Positions 42,718 to 51,695 of a DNA stretch of 64,000 nucleotides are shown here, piece after piece. The notes under the pieces were generated by a model that searched no databases, was not told the origin of the DNA, and saw nothing but the letters and a program-made list of their open reading frames with translations. Position 1 is the first letter of the stretch. Every line of letters starts with the position of its first letter. This stretch comes from an uncultured Clostridia bacterium (lineage in GTDB: Bacteria; Bacillota; Clostridia; TANB77; CAG-508). The position numbers and the translations under genes were made by a program. The DNA is taken from contig CAKPCF010000002.1 in assembly GCA_934141445.1 (NCBI GenBank), positions 1 through 64,000 of the forward strand, given 5' to 3'.

Positions 42718-44286
42718 ATGAGAGTGAAAAATAGTTTTTTTAGAGGAGTTTTGTCTTTATTTACTGCTCAAATAATAATAAAAATATTTGGAATGGTATA
42801 TAGTTTATATTTGACAAATAAAAAAGGTTTTGGAGATGCAGGAAATGCAATATATATGAGTGGATATCAAATATATGCTTTGTTTTTAACAATATCATCT
42901 ATTGGTGTTCCAAATGCTATATCTAAATTAGTGTCTGAAAAATTAGCAAATAATGAAGAATATGGTGCAGATAGAATTTTCAAAACAGCTTTAATTACAT
43001 TTTCAATATTCGGAATTGCTTGTACAGCTATTTTGTTTTTATTTTCAGAAAATATTGCAAATAATTTATTACAAATAAAAGAATCTAAATATTCATTGAT
43101 GTTTCTAGCTCCTGCAATTTTTTTTGTATCTGTATCTAGTGTTGTTGAAGGATATTTTAATGGAAGAAAAGAAATTAAGCAAACTGCAAAAGCTCAATCA
43201 ATAGAGCAATTATTAAAAATGATTTTTACAATAGGATTTGTAGAAGTAATTGCTAATTTAAGTGGAAATAATACAAAGTATATGGCAGCTGCAGCTAATT
43301 TTGCAACAACAGTTGCAACAATGCTTTCTGTTTTTTACTTATATATCATTAGTAAAAAAATAAGAAAGAATATTGATTTTAAATCATTAAGATCTTATGA
43401 GAAGGAAAGTTTATTAAGTATAATAATAAATATTGCTAAAGTATCAATTCCTTTAGCAATAGGTTCAATGCTTGTTGCTTTATATAAAAATATAGATGCA
43501 TTAACTGTTGTAAGAATTTTAAAAAACTTTATAGGAGAAGAATTAGCACAGGCAAGATATGGAATATTAACTTCAAAGGTAGATGTCTTACTTACTGTAC
43601 CCCTAAGCTTCACTATGGCTTTCATTGTAGCTTTAATACCTGAAATTGCTAGTGCAAAAGTAAGAAAAGATGATGATGAAATAAGCAAAAAAATCTCATT
43701 TTCTATATTAGTTACTATGTTGATGGCTATTCCAGCTATGTTTGGGATATATTATTATGCAGAGGATATAATTAAACTATTGTTTCCAAATGCTATGCAG
43801 GGAGCTGAGCTACTAAGAATTTCTGCATTTGTTATACCTTTTGAAATACTGGTTCAAACAATAAATGGAAGCTTGCAAGGTCTTGGAAAATTGAAAGTAA
43901 CAACATTTGCTTTGCTAATTGGTGCTATTGTTAAGTTAATTGGAAACATTATATTTATGAATATACCAGCATTACTTGAAAAAGGAGCTATAATAAGTAC
44001 AATGTGTTGTTATTTTACGGTTTTTATTATTTCTGGAATGTCATTGAGGAAAAATTGTAAATTAAAAATAGATATAATACAAGTTCTAATTAAACCAGTG
44101 ATTGCAAGTATAATAATGATAGTTGTATCTAAGATACTTTACCAATATTTGATTACATTAGGATTTATACAAAAATATGTTACGATAATAACAATATTAA
44201 GTGCTGTTATAATATATATTGTGACTTTAGTGCCAATGATGTCAAAAGAATTTTTTGAAAATCTTAAGGTGAAAAATGTTTCTTGA
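42718..44286 (+). CDS. MurJ/SpoVB-family lipid flippase
   Basis: 522 residues with about 14 membrane segments of the MOP exporter superfamily. The N-terminus (FFRGVLSLFTAQIIIKIFGMVYSLYLTNKKGFGDAG) and ISSIGVPNAISKLVSEKLA are typical of the SpoVB/MurJ branch, which flips lipid II or related undecaprenyl-linked precursors. SpoVB acts in spore cortex synthesis, but several paralogues usually exist in one genome, so vegetative lipid II transport is equally possible. AAAGGA lies eight bases before the ATG. The TGA stop is followed two codons later by an in-frame TAA. The gene is monocistronic and divergent from the coupling ATPase. Confidence 0.85.
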   Translation: MRVKNSFFRGVLSLFTAQIIIKIFGMVYSLYLTNKKGFGDAGNAIYMSGYQIYALFLTISSIGVPNAISKLVSEKLANNEEYGADRIFKTALITFSIFGIACTAILFLFSENIANNLLQIKESKYSLMFLAPAIFFVSVSSVVEGYFNGRKEIKQTAKAQSIEQLLKMIFTIGFVEVIANLSGNNTKYMAAAANFATTVATMLSVFYLYIISKKIRKNIDFKSLRSYEKESLLSIIINIAKVSIPLAIGSMLVALYKNIDALTVVRILKNFIGEELAQARYGILTSKVDVLLTVPLSFTMAFIVALIPEIASAKVRKDDDEISKKISFSILVTMLMAIPAMFGIYYYAEDIIKLLFPNAMQGAELLRISAFVIPFEILVQTINGSLQGLGKLKVTTFALLIGAIVKLIGNIIFMNIPALLEKGAIISTMCCYFTVFIISGMSLRKNCKLKIDIIQVLIKPVIASIIMIVVSKILYQYLITLGFIQKYVTIITILSAVIIYIVTLVPMMSKEFFENLKVKNVS

Positions 44287-44496
44287 AAATAAATTTAATG
44301 AAAAAATGCAAATCCTAAAACTGAGTAAAATCAACAGTTTTACGAATTACAAGCCTTGAAAATGTTGAAAAATAAAATAAAATTAAAAATAATTCTAAAA
44401 AAAGAAGGATTTTAGAAGGTTTTGGCGAATATTGTTATTGTAGAATAAAAAAGTAATGGTTTCTACATACTAAACACTATTAGGAGGTAATTTAAA

Positions 44497-44775
44497 ATGA
44501 ACAAAGCTGAATTGATCGCAGCAATAGCTGCTAAAACAGGTGAAACAAAGAAAAGTGCTGAAGAAACAGTTAACGCTTTTGTAGATGTTGTTACTGATTC
44601 TCTAAAAAAAGGAGACAAAGTTCAATTAGTTGGATTTGGTTCTTTTGAAGTTAGAAAAAGAGCAGCTAGAAAAGGAAGAAACCCACAAACTAAAGAAGAA
44701 ATTAAAATACCAGCATCAAAAGCTCCAGTATTCAAAGCTGGAAAAGCATTAAAAGATTTAGTAAATAAAAAATAA
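44497..44775 (+). CDS. hup: DNA-binding protein HU
   Basis: 92 residues, classic HU. It begins MNKAELIAAIAAKTGETKKSAE, has the dimerisation core GDKVQLVGFGSFEVRKRAARKGRNPQT and the DNA-binding beta-arm ending KIPASKAPVFKAGKALKDLVN. GGAGG precedes the ATG. It stands alone with its own terminator, as expected for an abundant nucleoid protein. The approximately 210-base upstream gap (44287-44496) has no certain promoter; TTGGCG near 44422 is a weak candidate. Confidence 0.97.
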   Translation: MNKAELIAAIAAKTGETKKSAEETVNAFVDVVTDSLKKGDKVQLVGFGSFEVRKRAARKGRNPQTKEEIKIPASKAPVFKAGKALKDLVNKK

Positions 44776-44788
44776 GAATTATATATTC

Positions 44789-44824
44789 AAAAAGATATGG
44801 TTTTATGCTATATCTTTTTTTATT
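44789..44824 (+). terminator. terminator of hup
   Basis: AAAAAGATAT and ATATCTTTTT flank a short loop and are followed by a T-rich run, about 14 bases after the HU stop. Confidence 0.8.
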
Positions 44825-44899
44825 TTTATATTGCAAATAAAAATAATTATCTATATAATCATTATAAATTTATTTTATACTAAAGAAGTAGGTGAGAAT

Positions 44900-45343
44900 A
44901 TGAGTGAACCAATTGAAATTGTATTTTTAGATGATGATAAAATGACAGTATTAGATAGACAACTTGTTGATTATGGTGCTAAAGCTGAATATACAGGAGA
45001 AATTCCAGAAAAAGCAGCAACAGTAGATGGAACTTATGAATTTATTGGTTGGTCAAATGAAGAAAAACTAGAATGTGTAACAGAAAGATTAACTTTAGTA
45101 GCTAGATATAAGTTAAACCCTAGTATTAAAACGCAAGAAGCTATGTATGAAAAATCTTTGGAAAATGCTGAAAATTCAAATATTAAGGAAACTATAGAAG
45201 CAGGACAAAAAGTTAGTGAGCAACAAGCTGCTTTAGCAAAAGATAAAAGAAGCTATGATGAAATTGTTAAAGATATATTAAAAAATGGCAAGACTGAGGT
45301 AGGAGTTGATTTAGAGCAAAATAAAGATGCTTTTGAAAAATAA
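44900..45343 (+). CDS. hypothetical protein with a B-repeat-like segment
   Basis: 147 residues from ATG 44900 (AGGTGAG upstream). The first half (IEIVFLDDDKMTVLDRQLVDYGAKAEYTGEIP ... YEFIGWSNEEKLECVTERLTLVARYK) has the beta pattern of InlB B-repeat/Flg_new domains, which are usually extracellular, but there is no signal peptide. The second half is helical and charged (SLENAENSNIKETIEAGQKVSEQQAALAKDKRSYDEI). It is followed after 26 bases by another hypothetical gene. No function assigned. Confidence 0.68.
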   Translation: MSEPIEIVFLDDDKMTVLDRQLVDYGAKAEYTGEIPEKAATVDGTYEFIGWSNEEKLECVTERLTLVARYKLNPSIKTQEAMYEKSLENAENSNIKETIEAGQKVSEQQAALAKDKRSYDEIVKDILKNGKTEVGVDLEQNKDAFEK

Positions 45344-45369
45344 TACAAAAGATATTGGGGGAGAAATAT

Positions 45370-45918
45370 ATGAGTGTAGTTATTACATTAGAAGATATAC
45401 AAGCTTATGCAGAAATAGATTATATAATTAACCATATGAATGAAAAGTATATAGAAAAGGTGCCTAAAAAGTTACTTGAATTTTTTTCTAATATGAAAGA
45501 TCCAAATTATGAAGTGTATGTAGATCCACATAAACCATTACAAAATCAGGGTTTGAAAAAATATACTTTAGAAGTAATTGCTCTATTACATGTTAAATAT
45601 TGGTGTGAAGATGAAAATAGAAGAAATGAACTTATTGAAAGAATGCAAGCTAATCAAGAAAAATATGAAAATAGATTAAAAGAACAATTTAATGTTGAAA
45701 AATTATTTTCAGAGCCAACAGCTAAAAAGATTTCCTCTTTGGATGATTTAGAAGAAAAAGAAGATTTATCAAAACCAAAAAAAGTAAAAAAAGTTGTTGT
45801 TAAAGATGAAATAAAAGAAAAGGCAGTTCAAACAGATTCTAAAGAAAAATATCCACAGAAAGTTGAAAAAAAGATGGGTTTATTTGCAAAAATAAAATAT
45901 TTCTTTACTAAAAAATAG
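45370..45918 (+). CDS. hypothetical protein
   Basis: 182 residues from ATG 45370 with GGGGGAG about eight bases upstream. It is mainly helical in the first 120 residues (IDYIINHMNEKYIEKVPKKLLEFFSNM, then VIALLHVKYWCEDENRRNELIERM), followed by a Lys/Glu-rich linker and a short basic, aromatic C-terminus (GLFAKIKYFFTKK) that could be amphipathic and membrane-associated. No family recognised. It probably shares a transcript with the preceding 147-residue gene. Confidence 0.68.
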   Translation: MSVVITLEDIQAYAEIDYIINHMNEKYIEKVPKKLLEFFSNMKDPNYEVYVDPHKPLQNQGLKKYTLEVIALLHVKYWCEDENRRNELIERMQANQEKYENRLKEQFNVEKLFSEPTAKKISSLDDLEEKEDLSKPKKVKKVVVKDEIKEKAVQTDSKEKYPQKVEKKMGLFAKIKYFFTKK

Positions 45919-45922
45919 ATTG

Positions 45923-45946
45923 AGACCAGCATTAAGCTGGTCTTTA
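45923..45946. terminator. terminator between convergent genes
   Basis: AGACCAGC and GCTGGTCT form an eight-base-pair stem around ATTAA, with TTTACT following on the plus strand. It lies between the 182-residue gene and the convergent membrane-anchored protein. Confidence 0.75.
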
Positions 45947-46744
45947 CTGATTTATAAATATTTGATTCATATTGTTATTGATTTCCAAGATATTTCCATC
46001 AACTAATATGTCTTTTTCAAAATTTTTTAAAGGAATTGATATATTAAAAAAAGCTTTATATTCAGAATTATTATTATCAACCAAATGAATTATGAAACTA
46101 AAGTTAGTGTTAATAACAGAAGTATCAGTAATAATATTTTTTAAAATAGTTCCATTTTGGGTCAATGTATAGGAATTTTTTAAATTGAAATTTTGTGATA
46201 GTGTATTTACATATTTTAAAGTTAAAGGTATAGAGCAATCAGAGAAAAATATTGGTGTATTATATTGCATTTCATTTGCTTCATTAGTATCATTCACAAT
46301 TTCAAATTCCATAGATTCATTAAAAGGATAATCTTTTTGTATAAATTCAGTTCCAAATTTAGTTGGATTTTCATAGAAAATATTTGTTTTACCAATTACT
46401 GGAGGAGTAGAAAGATTTAATGTATCAATCCAAATTTTCTTAACAAAAAAGTCATCTGATTTAGGCTTTATATAGATTGCTATATCGGTATATTGAAAAA
46501 TTTCAATTGACCAATCATCTTTGTTTGAAGAATTTATATTGTTGTTAGCATAAGCACTACTGTATAAAATTGATTTTGAAATTTTAAAATTGCTGTTATT
46601 ATTTTTTTCATAAAAAGAGACATAAGAATTACTTGAATTATTGAAACTTTGTATTGAGTTAAAAATATATTTATACATGAGTATTACAATAATACAAGCA
46701 ATGCATTCTATAATTATAAATAATAAATTTTTTTTATTTTTCAA
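45944..46744 (-). CDS. membrane-anchored extracytoplasmic hypothetical protein
   Basis: 266 residues from a TTG at 46744 (AGGAG eight bases upstream). A longer reading to 46774 lacks a ribosome site. One N-terminal helix (NLLFIIIECIACIIVILMYKYIF) anchors an external part rich in Asn and Ser, with beta-like phrases such as DIAIYIKPKSDDFFVKKIWIDTL and SVINTNFSFIIHLVDNN. No domain recognised. It is divergent from the cell-wall hydrolase gene downstream. Confidence 0.65.
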   Translation of the reverse strand: MKNKKNLLFIIIECIACIIVILMYKYIFNSIQSFNNSSNSYVSFYEKNNNSNFKISKSILYSSAYANNNINSSNKDDWSIEIFQYTDIAIYIKPKSDDFFVKKIWIDTLNLSTPPVIGKTNIFYENPTKFGTEFIQKDYPFNESMEFEIVNDTNEANEMQYNTPIFFSDCSIPLTLKYVNTLSQNFNLKNSYTLTQNGTILKNIITDTSVINTNFSFIIHLVDNNNSEYKAFFNISIPLKNFEKDILVDGNILEINNNMNQIFINQ

Positions 46745-46823
46745 TATTATCACTCCTATAAATATTTTATTCAATATATTATATATTTAAAAATTTATCA
46801 ATATTTTTTGGCAAAATATGAAA

Positions 46824-46852
46824 TTGACAAAATAATTTTCTAATATTAAAAT
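46824..46852 (+). promoter_or_regulatory. sigma-A promoter of the cell-wall hydrolase gene
   Basis: TTGACA (46824-46829), a 17-base spacer and TAAAAT (46847-46852), 19 bases before the start codon. Confidence 0.75.
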
Positions 46853-46870
46853 AATTACGGAGGAATACTG

Positions 46871-48070
46871 ATGAAAAAAATATTTGGTAATAAAAAAATT
46901 AAATATTCTTTTGCTATAGTATTAACTGTAGGTGTAATTACTATGCCTATAATTTTTTCAAGAAGAACTTATGCTACTTCTGAAACTAATATAAATAATG
47001 AACTTCAAAAAAATGTTAATCCTTTAGATATTGAAAAAATTTTAGAGGATAATATTTCAAATAATATTAGAGAAGAAATTAGTGTTGAAGAAATTGATTT
47101 AGAATATAATACTGAATATAAAAATAATTCTGAACTTCCAAAAGGAACAATGCAAATCGTTCAAGAAGGACAAGATGGAAAACAAAAAGTAATTGCTATA
47201 AAAAAATATGAAAATGATACTTTGATTTCTGAGTCTGTAATTACTGATACTATTGAAAAAGCAGCTATAAGTAAAATTGTAGAAATTGGAACTGGAAAAA
47301 GTAGTAAACTTTCTAAAGTAAAAGTTGGAGATACTTGTTATGTAACTGCTAAAAATTTATCTGTGAGATTAGAACCTAATAAAGATTCGGAAAAGATTTG
47401 TACATTAAATAAAAATACAGAGGTCAAAATATTAGAAATATTAGATGATTGGTATTACATATATTCAAAAGAAAGAGAAGGATATGTTGATAAAAATGGA
47501 ATTACGAATAAAAATCCAAATTCTGATGCTCAAGATGGACAGGCATCAGAAATGTCAAAATCTGAATTAACTAAAAACTTGAGTTTTGATATGGATTTGA
47601 ATATTCCAAGTAATTTATCATTAGAGCAATTCAAAAAAATATTTGAAAATGATTCAAATGATATAAATAATGTATTTTATGAAAATGCAGAATATTTTTA
47701 TTATGCTGAAAAACAATATAAAATAAATGGTGTATTTCTTGCAGCCGTTGCAATACATGAAAGTGGTTGGGGTACATCAACAATATCAAAAAATAAGAAA
47801 AATTTATTTGGGTATGGAGCTGTTGATAGTAATCCATATGGTGGTGCTTATCAATTTTCTACATATAATGAAGGAATAGATTTAGTAGCTAGAGCTTTTG
47901 TTAAATACTATTTAAATGAAGCAGGAACCGAAATTTTTGATGGAAACATAGCTAATGGCAAATTTTATAATGGCAGTAATTTAACAGCTGTAAATAAAGT
48001 ATATGCTTCTGATAAAAATTGGGCAAATGGTGTTTATAAATGGATGAAGTATTTATATAATAAAATATAA
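46871..48070 (+). CDS. secreted glucosaminidase with G5 and SH3 domains
   Basis: 399 residues. A signal peptide (KKIKYSFAIVLTVGVITMPIIF ... RRTYA) is followed by a G5-like domain (about 75-145: SVEEIDLEYNTEYKNNSELPKG ... IVEIGTG). Next comes a bacterial SH3 domain (about 158-218: CYVTAKNLSVRLEPNKDSEKI, YVDKNGI), then a C-terminal GH73-type N-acetylglucosaminidase domain (about 270-399). The likely catalytic Glu is E297 in AAVAIHESGWGTS, and NLFGYGAVDSNPYGGAYQF is the family's second block. It cleaves peptidoglycan glycan strands for wall remodelling or cell separation. GGAGG precedes the ATG. Confidence 0.9.
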   Translation: MKKIFGNKKIKYSFAIVLTVGVITMPIIFSRRTYATSETNINNELQKNVNPLDIEKILEDNISNNIREEISVEEIDLEYNTEYKNNSELPKGTMQIVQEGQDGKQKVIAIKKYENDTLISESVITDTIEKAAISKIVEIGTGKSSKLSKVKVGDTCYVTAKNLSVRLEPNKDSEKICTLNKNTEVKILEILDDWYYIYSKEREGYVDKNGITNKNPNSDAQDGQASEMSKSELTKNLSFDMDLNIPSNLSLEQFKKIFENDSNDINNVFYENAEYFYYAEKQYKINGVFLAAVAIHESGWGTSTISKNKKNLFGYGAVDSNPYGGAYQFSTYNEGIDLVARAFVKYYLNEAGTEIFDGNIANGKFYNGSNLTAVNKVYASDKNWANGVYKWMKYLYNKI

Positions 48071-48110
48071 TATTTTATAAAAAAATATTGATAAATTTGG
48101 AAAAATTAGG

Positions 48111-48139
48111 TTGATATTTTTATAATAATATTGTATTAT
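48111..48139 (+). promoter_or_regulatory. sigma-A promoter of the 48.2-53.5 kb cluster
   Basis: TTGATA (48111-48116), a 17-base spacer and TATTAT (48134-48139), about 50 bases before the first gene of the cluster. Confidence 0.65.
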
Positions 48140-48189
48140 ATATAAGTAGAAATATTTAGGGAAATAGCCTAAAGGAGGTTAAAATAGAT

Positions 48190-48600
48190 ATGCTAAAAAA
48201 AGCTGGAATTATTGCAATAATTATACTAATGATGCTTGGTACTCTAGAAGTATATGCTACAACTTCACAAGGAGAAGCTATATTAAATTCACAACAAACA
48301 GGTGAACTTTTAGAGATGAAAGAGTCAACAAAAGCTACAATGAACGAATACATAGAAAAATATGGTTCTGTACCTTTTGGTATGGCAGCATATATACTAG
48401 CAGCAATTAGAATATATAGCATACCATTTTGTTTTGTTGGAATTGCTATTGGTTCTATATACCAATATGTAATAGGAATAAGAAAATTAGATGTAAGAGA
48501 TAAGGGCTTTGCATTGATAATAACATTTGTAACAATATTATTGATTTGCCAAGTTCTACCATTGATTTTTGCCATAGTAGTAAATGGTTGGAGGGGTTAA
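48190..48600 (+). CDS. small two-helix membrane protein with signal peptide, TrbC/VirB2-like topology
   Basis: 136 residues. The signal peptide (KAGIIAIIILMMLGTLEVYATT) precedes a helical polar segment and two hydrophobic helices (about 62-88 and 103-128, the last ending VVNGWRG). A signal sequence plus two close helices is the topology of VirB2/TrbC pilins of type IV secretion systems, although the size is somewhat larger and no sequence motif confirms it. AAAGGAGG lies upstream. The CpaE-like gene begins three bases after the stop, so the two are tightly coupled. Confidence 0.68.
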   Translation: MLKKAGIIAIIILMMLGTLEVYATTSQGEAILNSQQTGELLEMKESTKATMNEYIEKYGSVPFGMAAYILAAIRIYSIPFCFVGIAIGSIYQYVIGIRKLDVRDKGFALIITFVTILLICQVLPLIFAIVVNGWRG

Positions 48601-48603
48601 CGA

Positions 48604-51600
48604 ATGAAAGTTTTATTTGCAGTAAGTAGTGAAGAAATTTCTGAAAAGATAATTAGAAGATATCAAAAAGAATATAAAGAGATATTATCTTATAAAAATG
48701 TTTATTACTTCAACGCAATATTAAAAGAGATACAAAAAGATAAAACTTATGATCGAATTGTTATAAGTGAAGATTTAGAGCCTTTTGCAAATAATAATTA
48801 CGATACAATAGATAAATTGATTTTTGATCGACTAGATAGTATTAGCGATGAAGCACATGATATGCAGGGAAAAGAAACTGCTATTATTTTAATCTGTACG
48901 GAAAGAAGAACAAAAGGAAGTTCTATATTATTAAAATTGTTTGGCATTGGAATATACAATGCCTTATTAGGCAATGACAGAAGTATGGAACAAGTTTGCA
49001 AATTGATAAACAGACCAAGAGGAAAAAAGGAAGCAAAGCAATATTATCAAATCGATACAGAAGAAGTTAATTATAAAGCCGAAAATGAAAATGAAGTTAG
49101 TGAAATGGAAATTCAAAATATATTAGCTCATTTTAAAAAGTTAGGTAGAAATACAGAAAGATATGCAGAAAGTTTTAAGAGTATAGCTGCACAATATACT
49201 GATGAACAATTAAAAATAGTTATTAATTGTTTACCTATGAATGTAAAAGCAGTTCTAGAAGCAACTTCTCCAAAATATCAAGAGCTAATGTCTGTTTCTG
49301 GAAACATAAGACCAGAAGATGCAGCTAGTGTTGAAAAGAAAGTAAGAAATGCTGGCTTAAGAATTGATAATATTTCAAGTGCCGAAAAAAATCAAATGAA
49401 TGGTCCAATTGTAATACCTTCAAATGTTCGTACTAATAAAAATGTAAGAAGTGTTGTTACAAATACAGAAAATGTTGTACAACCAAGACCTGTTGTACCA
49501 ACAATAAATGCAAGAAGTAATGAAATTAGACAATCAGAGACTGTAAATAATAATCAAACTATGCAACAAGAAGCAAGGCAAGTTGTAAGACCAAGAGTTG
49601 TACAACCAAGCATAAGAAAACCAGTTGAACCTGTTAGACCAGTTCAAAATACTTATAATCAAATTGATGAAAGTAAAAATCAAAATTCAATTCAAGATGA
49701 AACAGAAGATTTTGATATGCTTTTACCTGGATTTGATGAAGTTGAAGTATCAGAAAAAGAAGAAATCCAAGAGAAAAAAGGAAGAGGAAGACCTAGAAAA
49801 ATAGTTCCAGAAACAACTGAGGAAAAGCCAAAGGGAAAAAGAGGTAGACCAAGAAAGGTTGTTGAGGAAGCAGAAGAAGTATTACCTGGTGTAGAAGATA
49901 CAACTGTTCTACCAGGACTAGATGATGAGTCTTTTGATGATAATATATTGCCAAATAATACACAAGATGATGATATATCAAGTTTATTACCAGGCTTTGA
50001 AGATGAAGATACAGGATTATTACCTGGACTTGAAGATGAAAAAGATAATAAAATACAAAATAATCAAACTGTTGAAACAAGAAATGTAAATACACCAAAT
50101 ATGCCAAGAAATACTATTAAGCAACCTGAAAAAGCTAAAATACAACCAATAGTAGCTGATGATGATATATCAAGTTTATTACCAGAAACTAATTTTGATG
50201 ATGAAGATGAATATACTGACGAAGTTATGCTTCCAGGACTTGATGAGTTAGATGATTTGGATGATATTCAAGATGAAGATAATATTGTACCAAAAACTAC
50301 AAATAACATGCAAAATAATGTAAATGTACAAGAAGAACAAAAAGAATATGAAGATTTTGATGATGGATTATTGCCTGGATTAGATGGTTTTGATGAAGAT
50401 GGAACTTTATTACCTGGAATGGGATTTGAAGATGAAAATCAAAATGTACAACAACCGATACAATCAAATACTGTACAAAACAATAATATTCGTAAACCAC
50501 TTCATTCATATACTGTTAAAAGCGGAGGATTGCGTCAAAAGAATATTCTAAATCCTAAAACAACGAATACTGAATTAAACAATGATATTCAATTGGAAGA
50601 TGATTTAGACTTGAATTATAATAATACTCCAAATGTAAATCAACCAGTATATAATCAGAATAATTATACACAGGAGAATTCAACAAACTACAATACTTAT
50701 AGTGATGAATATTCTAATAACTATGATAATAATTATGGAAAAGTAGACAGTTTAAAGCCAAAAGTTGATTACTCAATGTCAAGTTTGAATAGTTTATTGA
50801 CTCAAGATAAAAAAATAGTTACATTTATAGGCACAACTAAAAATGGTACATCTTTCTTAGTTAATAATATTGCTGCTATATTTTCATCTCTTGGAATAAA
50901 TACAGCAATATTAGATATGACAAAAAATAGAAATTCATATTATATTTATACAAAAAATGAAGAGGAACTTAGAAAAATTGCTTATAATTCAATGGAAAAA
51001 TTAGAAAATGGATATGCAGAAGGAATTAAAGTTGACAAGAACTTAACAGTATATACTGCGTTACCGAATGATGGAAAAGTATATACAAATGCGGAAGCGA
51101 TTTTATCAACTTTAGTTCAAAATCACTCTGTAGTATTGATTGACTGTGATTTTGATACAGACCCAGGATATTTTGCAAGTTGCCAAGAAATATATTTAGT
51201 ACAATCTTTAGATATTCTAACAATACAACCTTTAACAGCATTTTTAAGAGACTTAAAAACTAAAGGTGTGTTAGAACCAGAAAAAGTTAGAGTTGTAATA
51301 AACAAAGATATGAAAGTAGGTAACTTAACAAATAAAGTAGTTATTGCTGGTATGTCTTTCTATAATGACCCAGCTATGTCATTTATGACTGAGTTATTTA
51401 ATAAAGATATGGTAAAATATTGTGTAATACCATTTGATGAAAAAGCATATTCAAAATATTTGGAAGCTATGGTAGAATGCAAAGTTTCATATAATAGCTA
51501 TCCTTCAAACTTTATAAATAAGTTAAAAACACTTGGAGATATGGTATATCCATTAACAAGTAAACAGGCTTATGGAAAACAAGCAAATAGTACAGCAAAA

Positions 51601-51663
51601 ACAAATAATAATTTCTCAAACAGTATGAATAGTACATTAAATAAAATGAGAAAGAAATATTAG
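48604..51663 (+). CDS. CpaE/MinD-like protein with AT-hooks and acidic LPG repeats
   Basis: 1019 residues. Residues 1-150 look like the receiver-like N-terminus of CpaE (MKVLFAVSSEEISEKII ... YDRIVISEDL). The middle (about 380-650) is disordered and acidic, with eight LPG motifs (LPGFDE, LPGVED, LPGLDD, LPGFED, LPGLED, LPGLDE, LPGLDG, LPGMGF) and two AT-hook cores (GRGRPRK and GKRGRPRK near 395-420). The C-terminal 290 residues are a MinD/ParA-type fold, but the P-loop reads GTTKNGTSFLVNN, with no GKT/GKS lysine; the VVLIDCDFDTDPGY Walker B-like strand is kept. It follows the two-helix protein by three bases. Likely role: membrane- or DNA-associated positioning factor; inference. Confidence 0.75.
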   Translation: MKVLFAVSSEEISEKIIRRYQKEYKEILSYKNVYYFNAILKEIQKDKTYDRIVISEDLEPFANNNYDTIDKLIFDRLDSISDEAHDMQGKETAIILICTERRTKGSSILLKLFGIGIYNALLGNDRSMEQVCKLINRPRGKKEAKQYYQIDTEEVNYKAENENEVSEMEIQNILAHFKKLGRNTERYAESFKSIAAQYTDEQLKIVINCLPMNVKAVLEATSPKYQELMSVSGNIRPEDAASVEKKVRNAGLRIDNISSAEKNQMNGPIVIPSNVRTNKNVRSVVTNTENVVQPRPVVPTINARSNEIRQSETVNNNQTMQQEARQVVRPRVVQPSIRKPVEPVRPVQNTYNQIDESKNQNSIQDETEDFDMLLPGFDEVEVSEKEEIQEKKGRGRPRKIVPETTEEKPKGKRGRPRKVVEEAEEVLPGVEDTTVLPGLDDESFDDNILPNNTQDDDISSLLPGFEDEDTGLLPGLEDEKDNKIQNNQTVETRNVNTPNMPRNTIKQPEKAKIQPIVADDDISSLLPETNFDDEDEYTDEVMLPGLDELDDLDDIQDEDNIVPKTTNNMQNNVNVQEEQKEYEDFDDGLLPGLDGFDEDGTLLPGMGFEDENQNVQQPIQSNTVQNNNIRKPLHSYTVKSGGLRQKNILNPKTTNTELNNDIQLEDDLDLNYNNTPNVNQPVYNQNNYTQENSTNYNTYSDEYSNNYDNNYGKVDSLKPKVDYSMSSLNSLLTQDKKIVTFIGTTKNGTSFLVNNIAAIFSSLGINTAILDMTKNRNSYYIYTKNEEELRKIAYNSMEKLENGYAEGIKVDKNLTVYTALPNDGKVYTNAEAILSTLVQNHSVVLIDCDFDTDPGYFASCQEIYLVQSLDILTIQPLTAFLRDLKTKGVLEPEKVRVVINKDMKVGNLTNKVVIAGMSFYNDPAMSFMTELFNKDMVKYCVIPFDEKAYSKYLEAMVECKVSYNSYPSNFINKLKTLGDMVYPLTSKQAYGKQANSTAKTNNNFSNSMNSTLNKMRKKY

Positions 51664-51695
51664 TAGAAATATTTTTAATAATAGAGGTGAATACT

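Noticed and set aside
49700..50450. Repeated coding units resembling a CRISPR or tandem DNA repeat array
   Set aside because: The repeats are short protein motifs (LPG plus acidic residues) at irregular spacing, not conserved DNA repeats with spacers.
49793..50509. Long minus-strand open frames inside the CpaE-like gene
   Set aside because: They are shadows of repetitive, A+T-rich coding sequence, with Leu/Tyr-rich nonsense composition and no ribosome sites.
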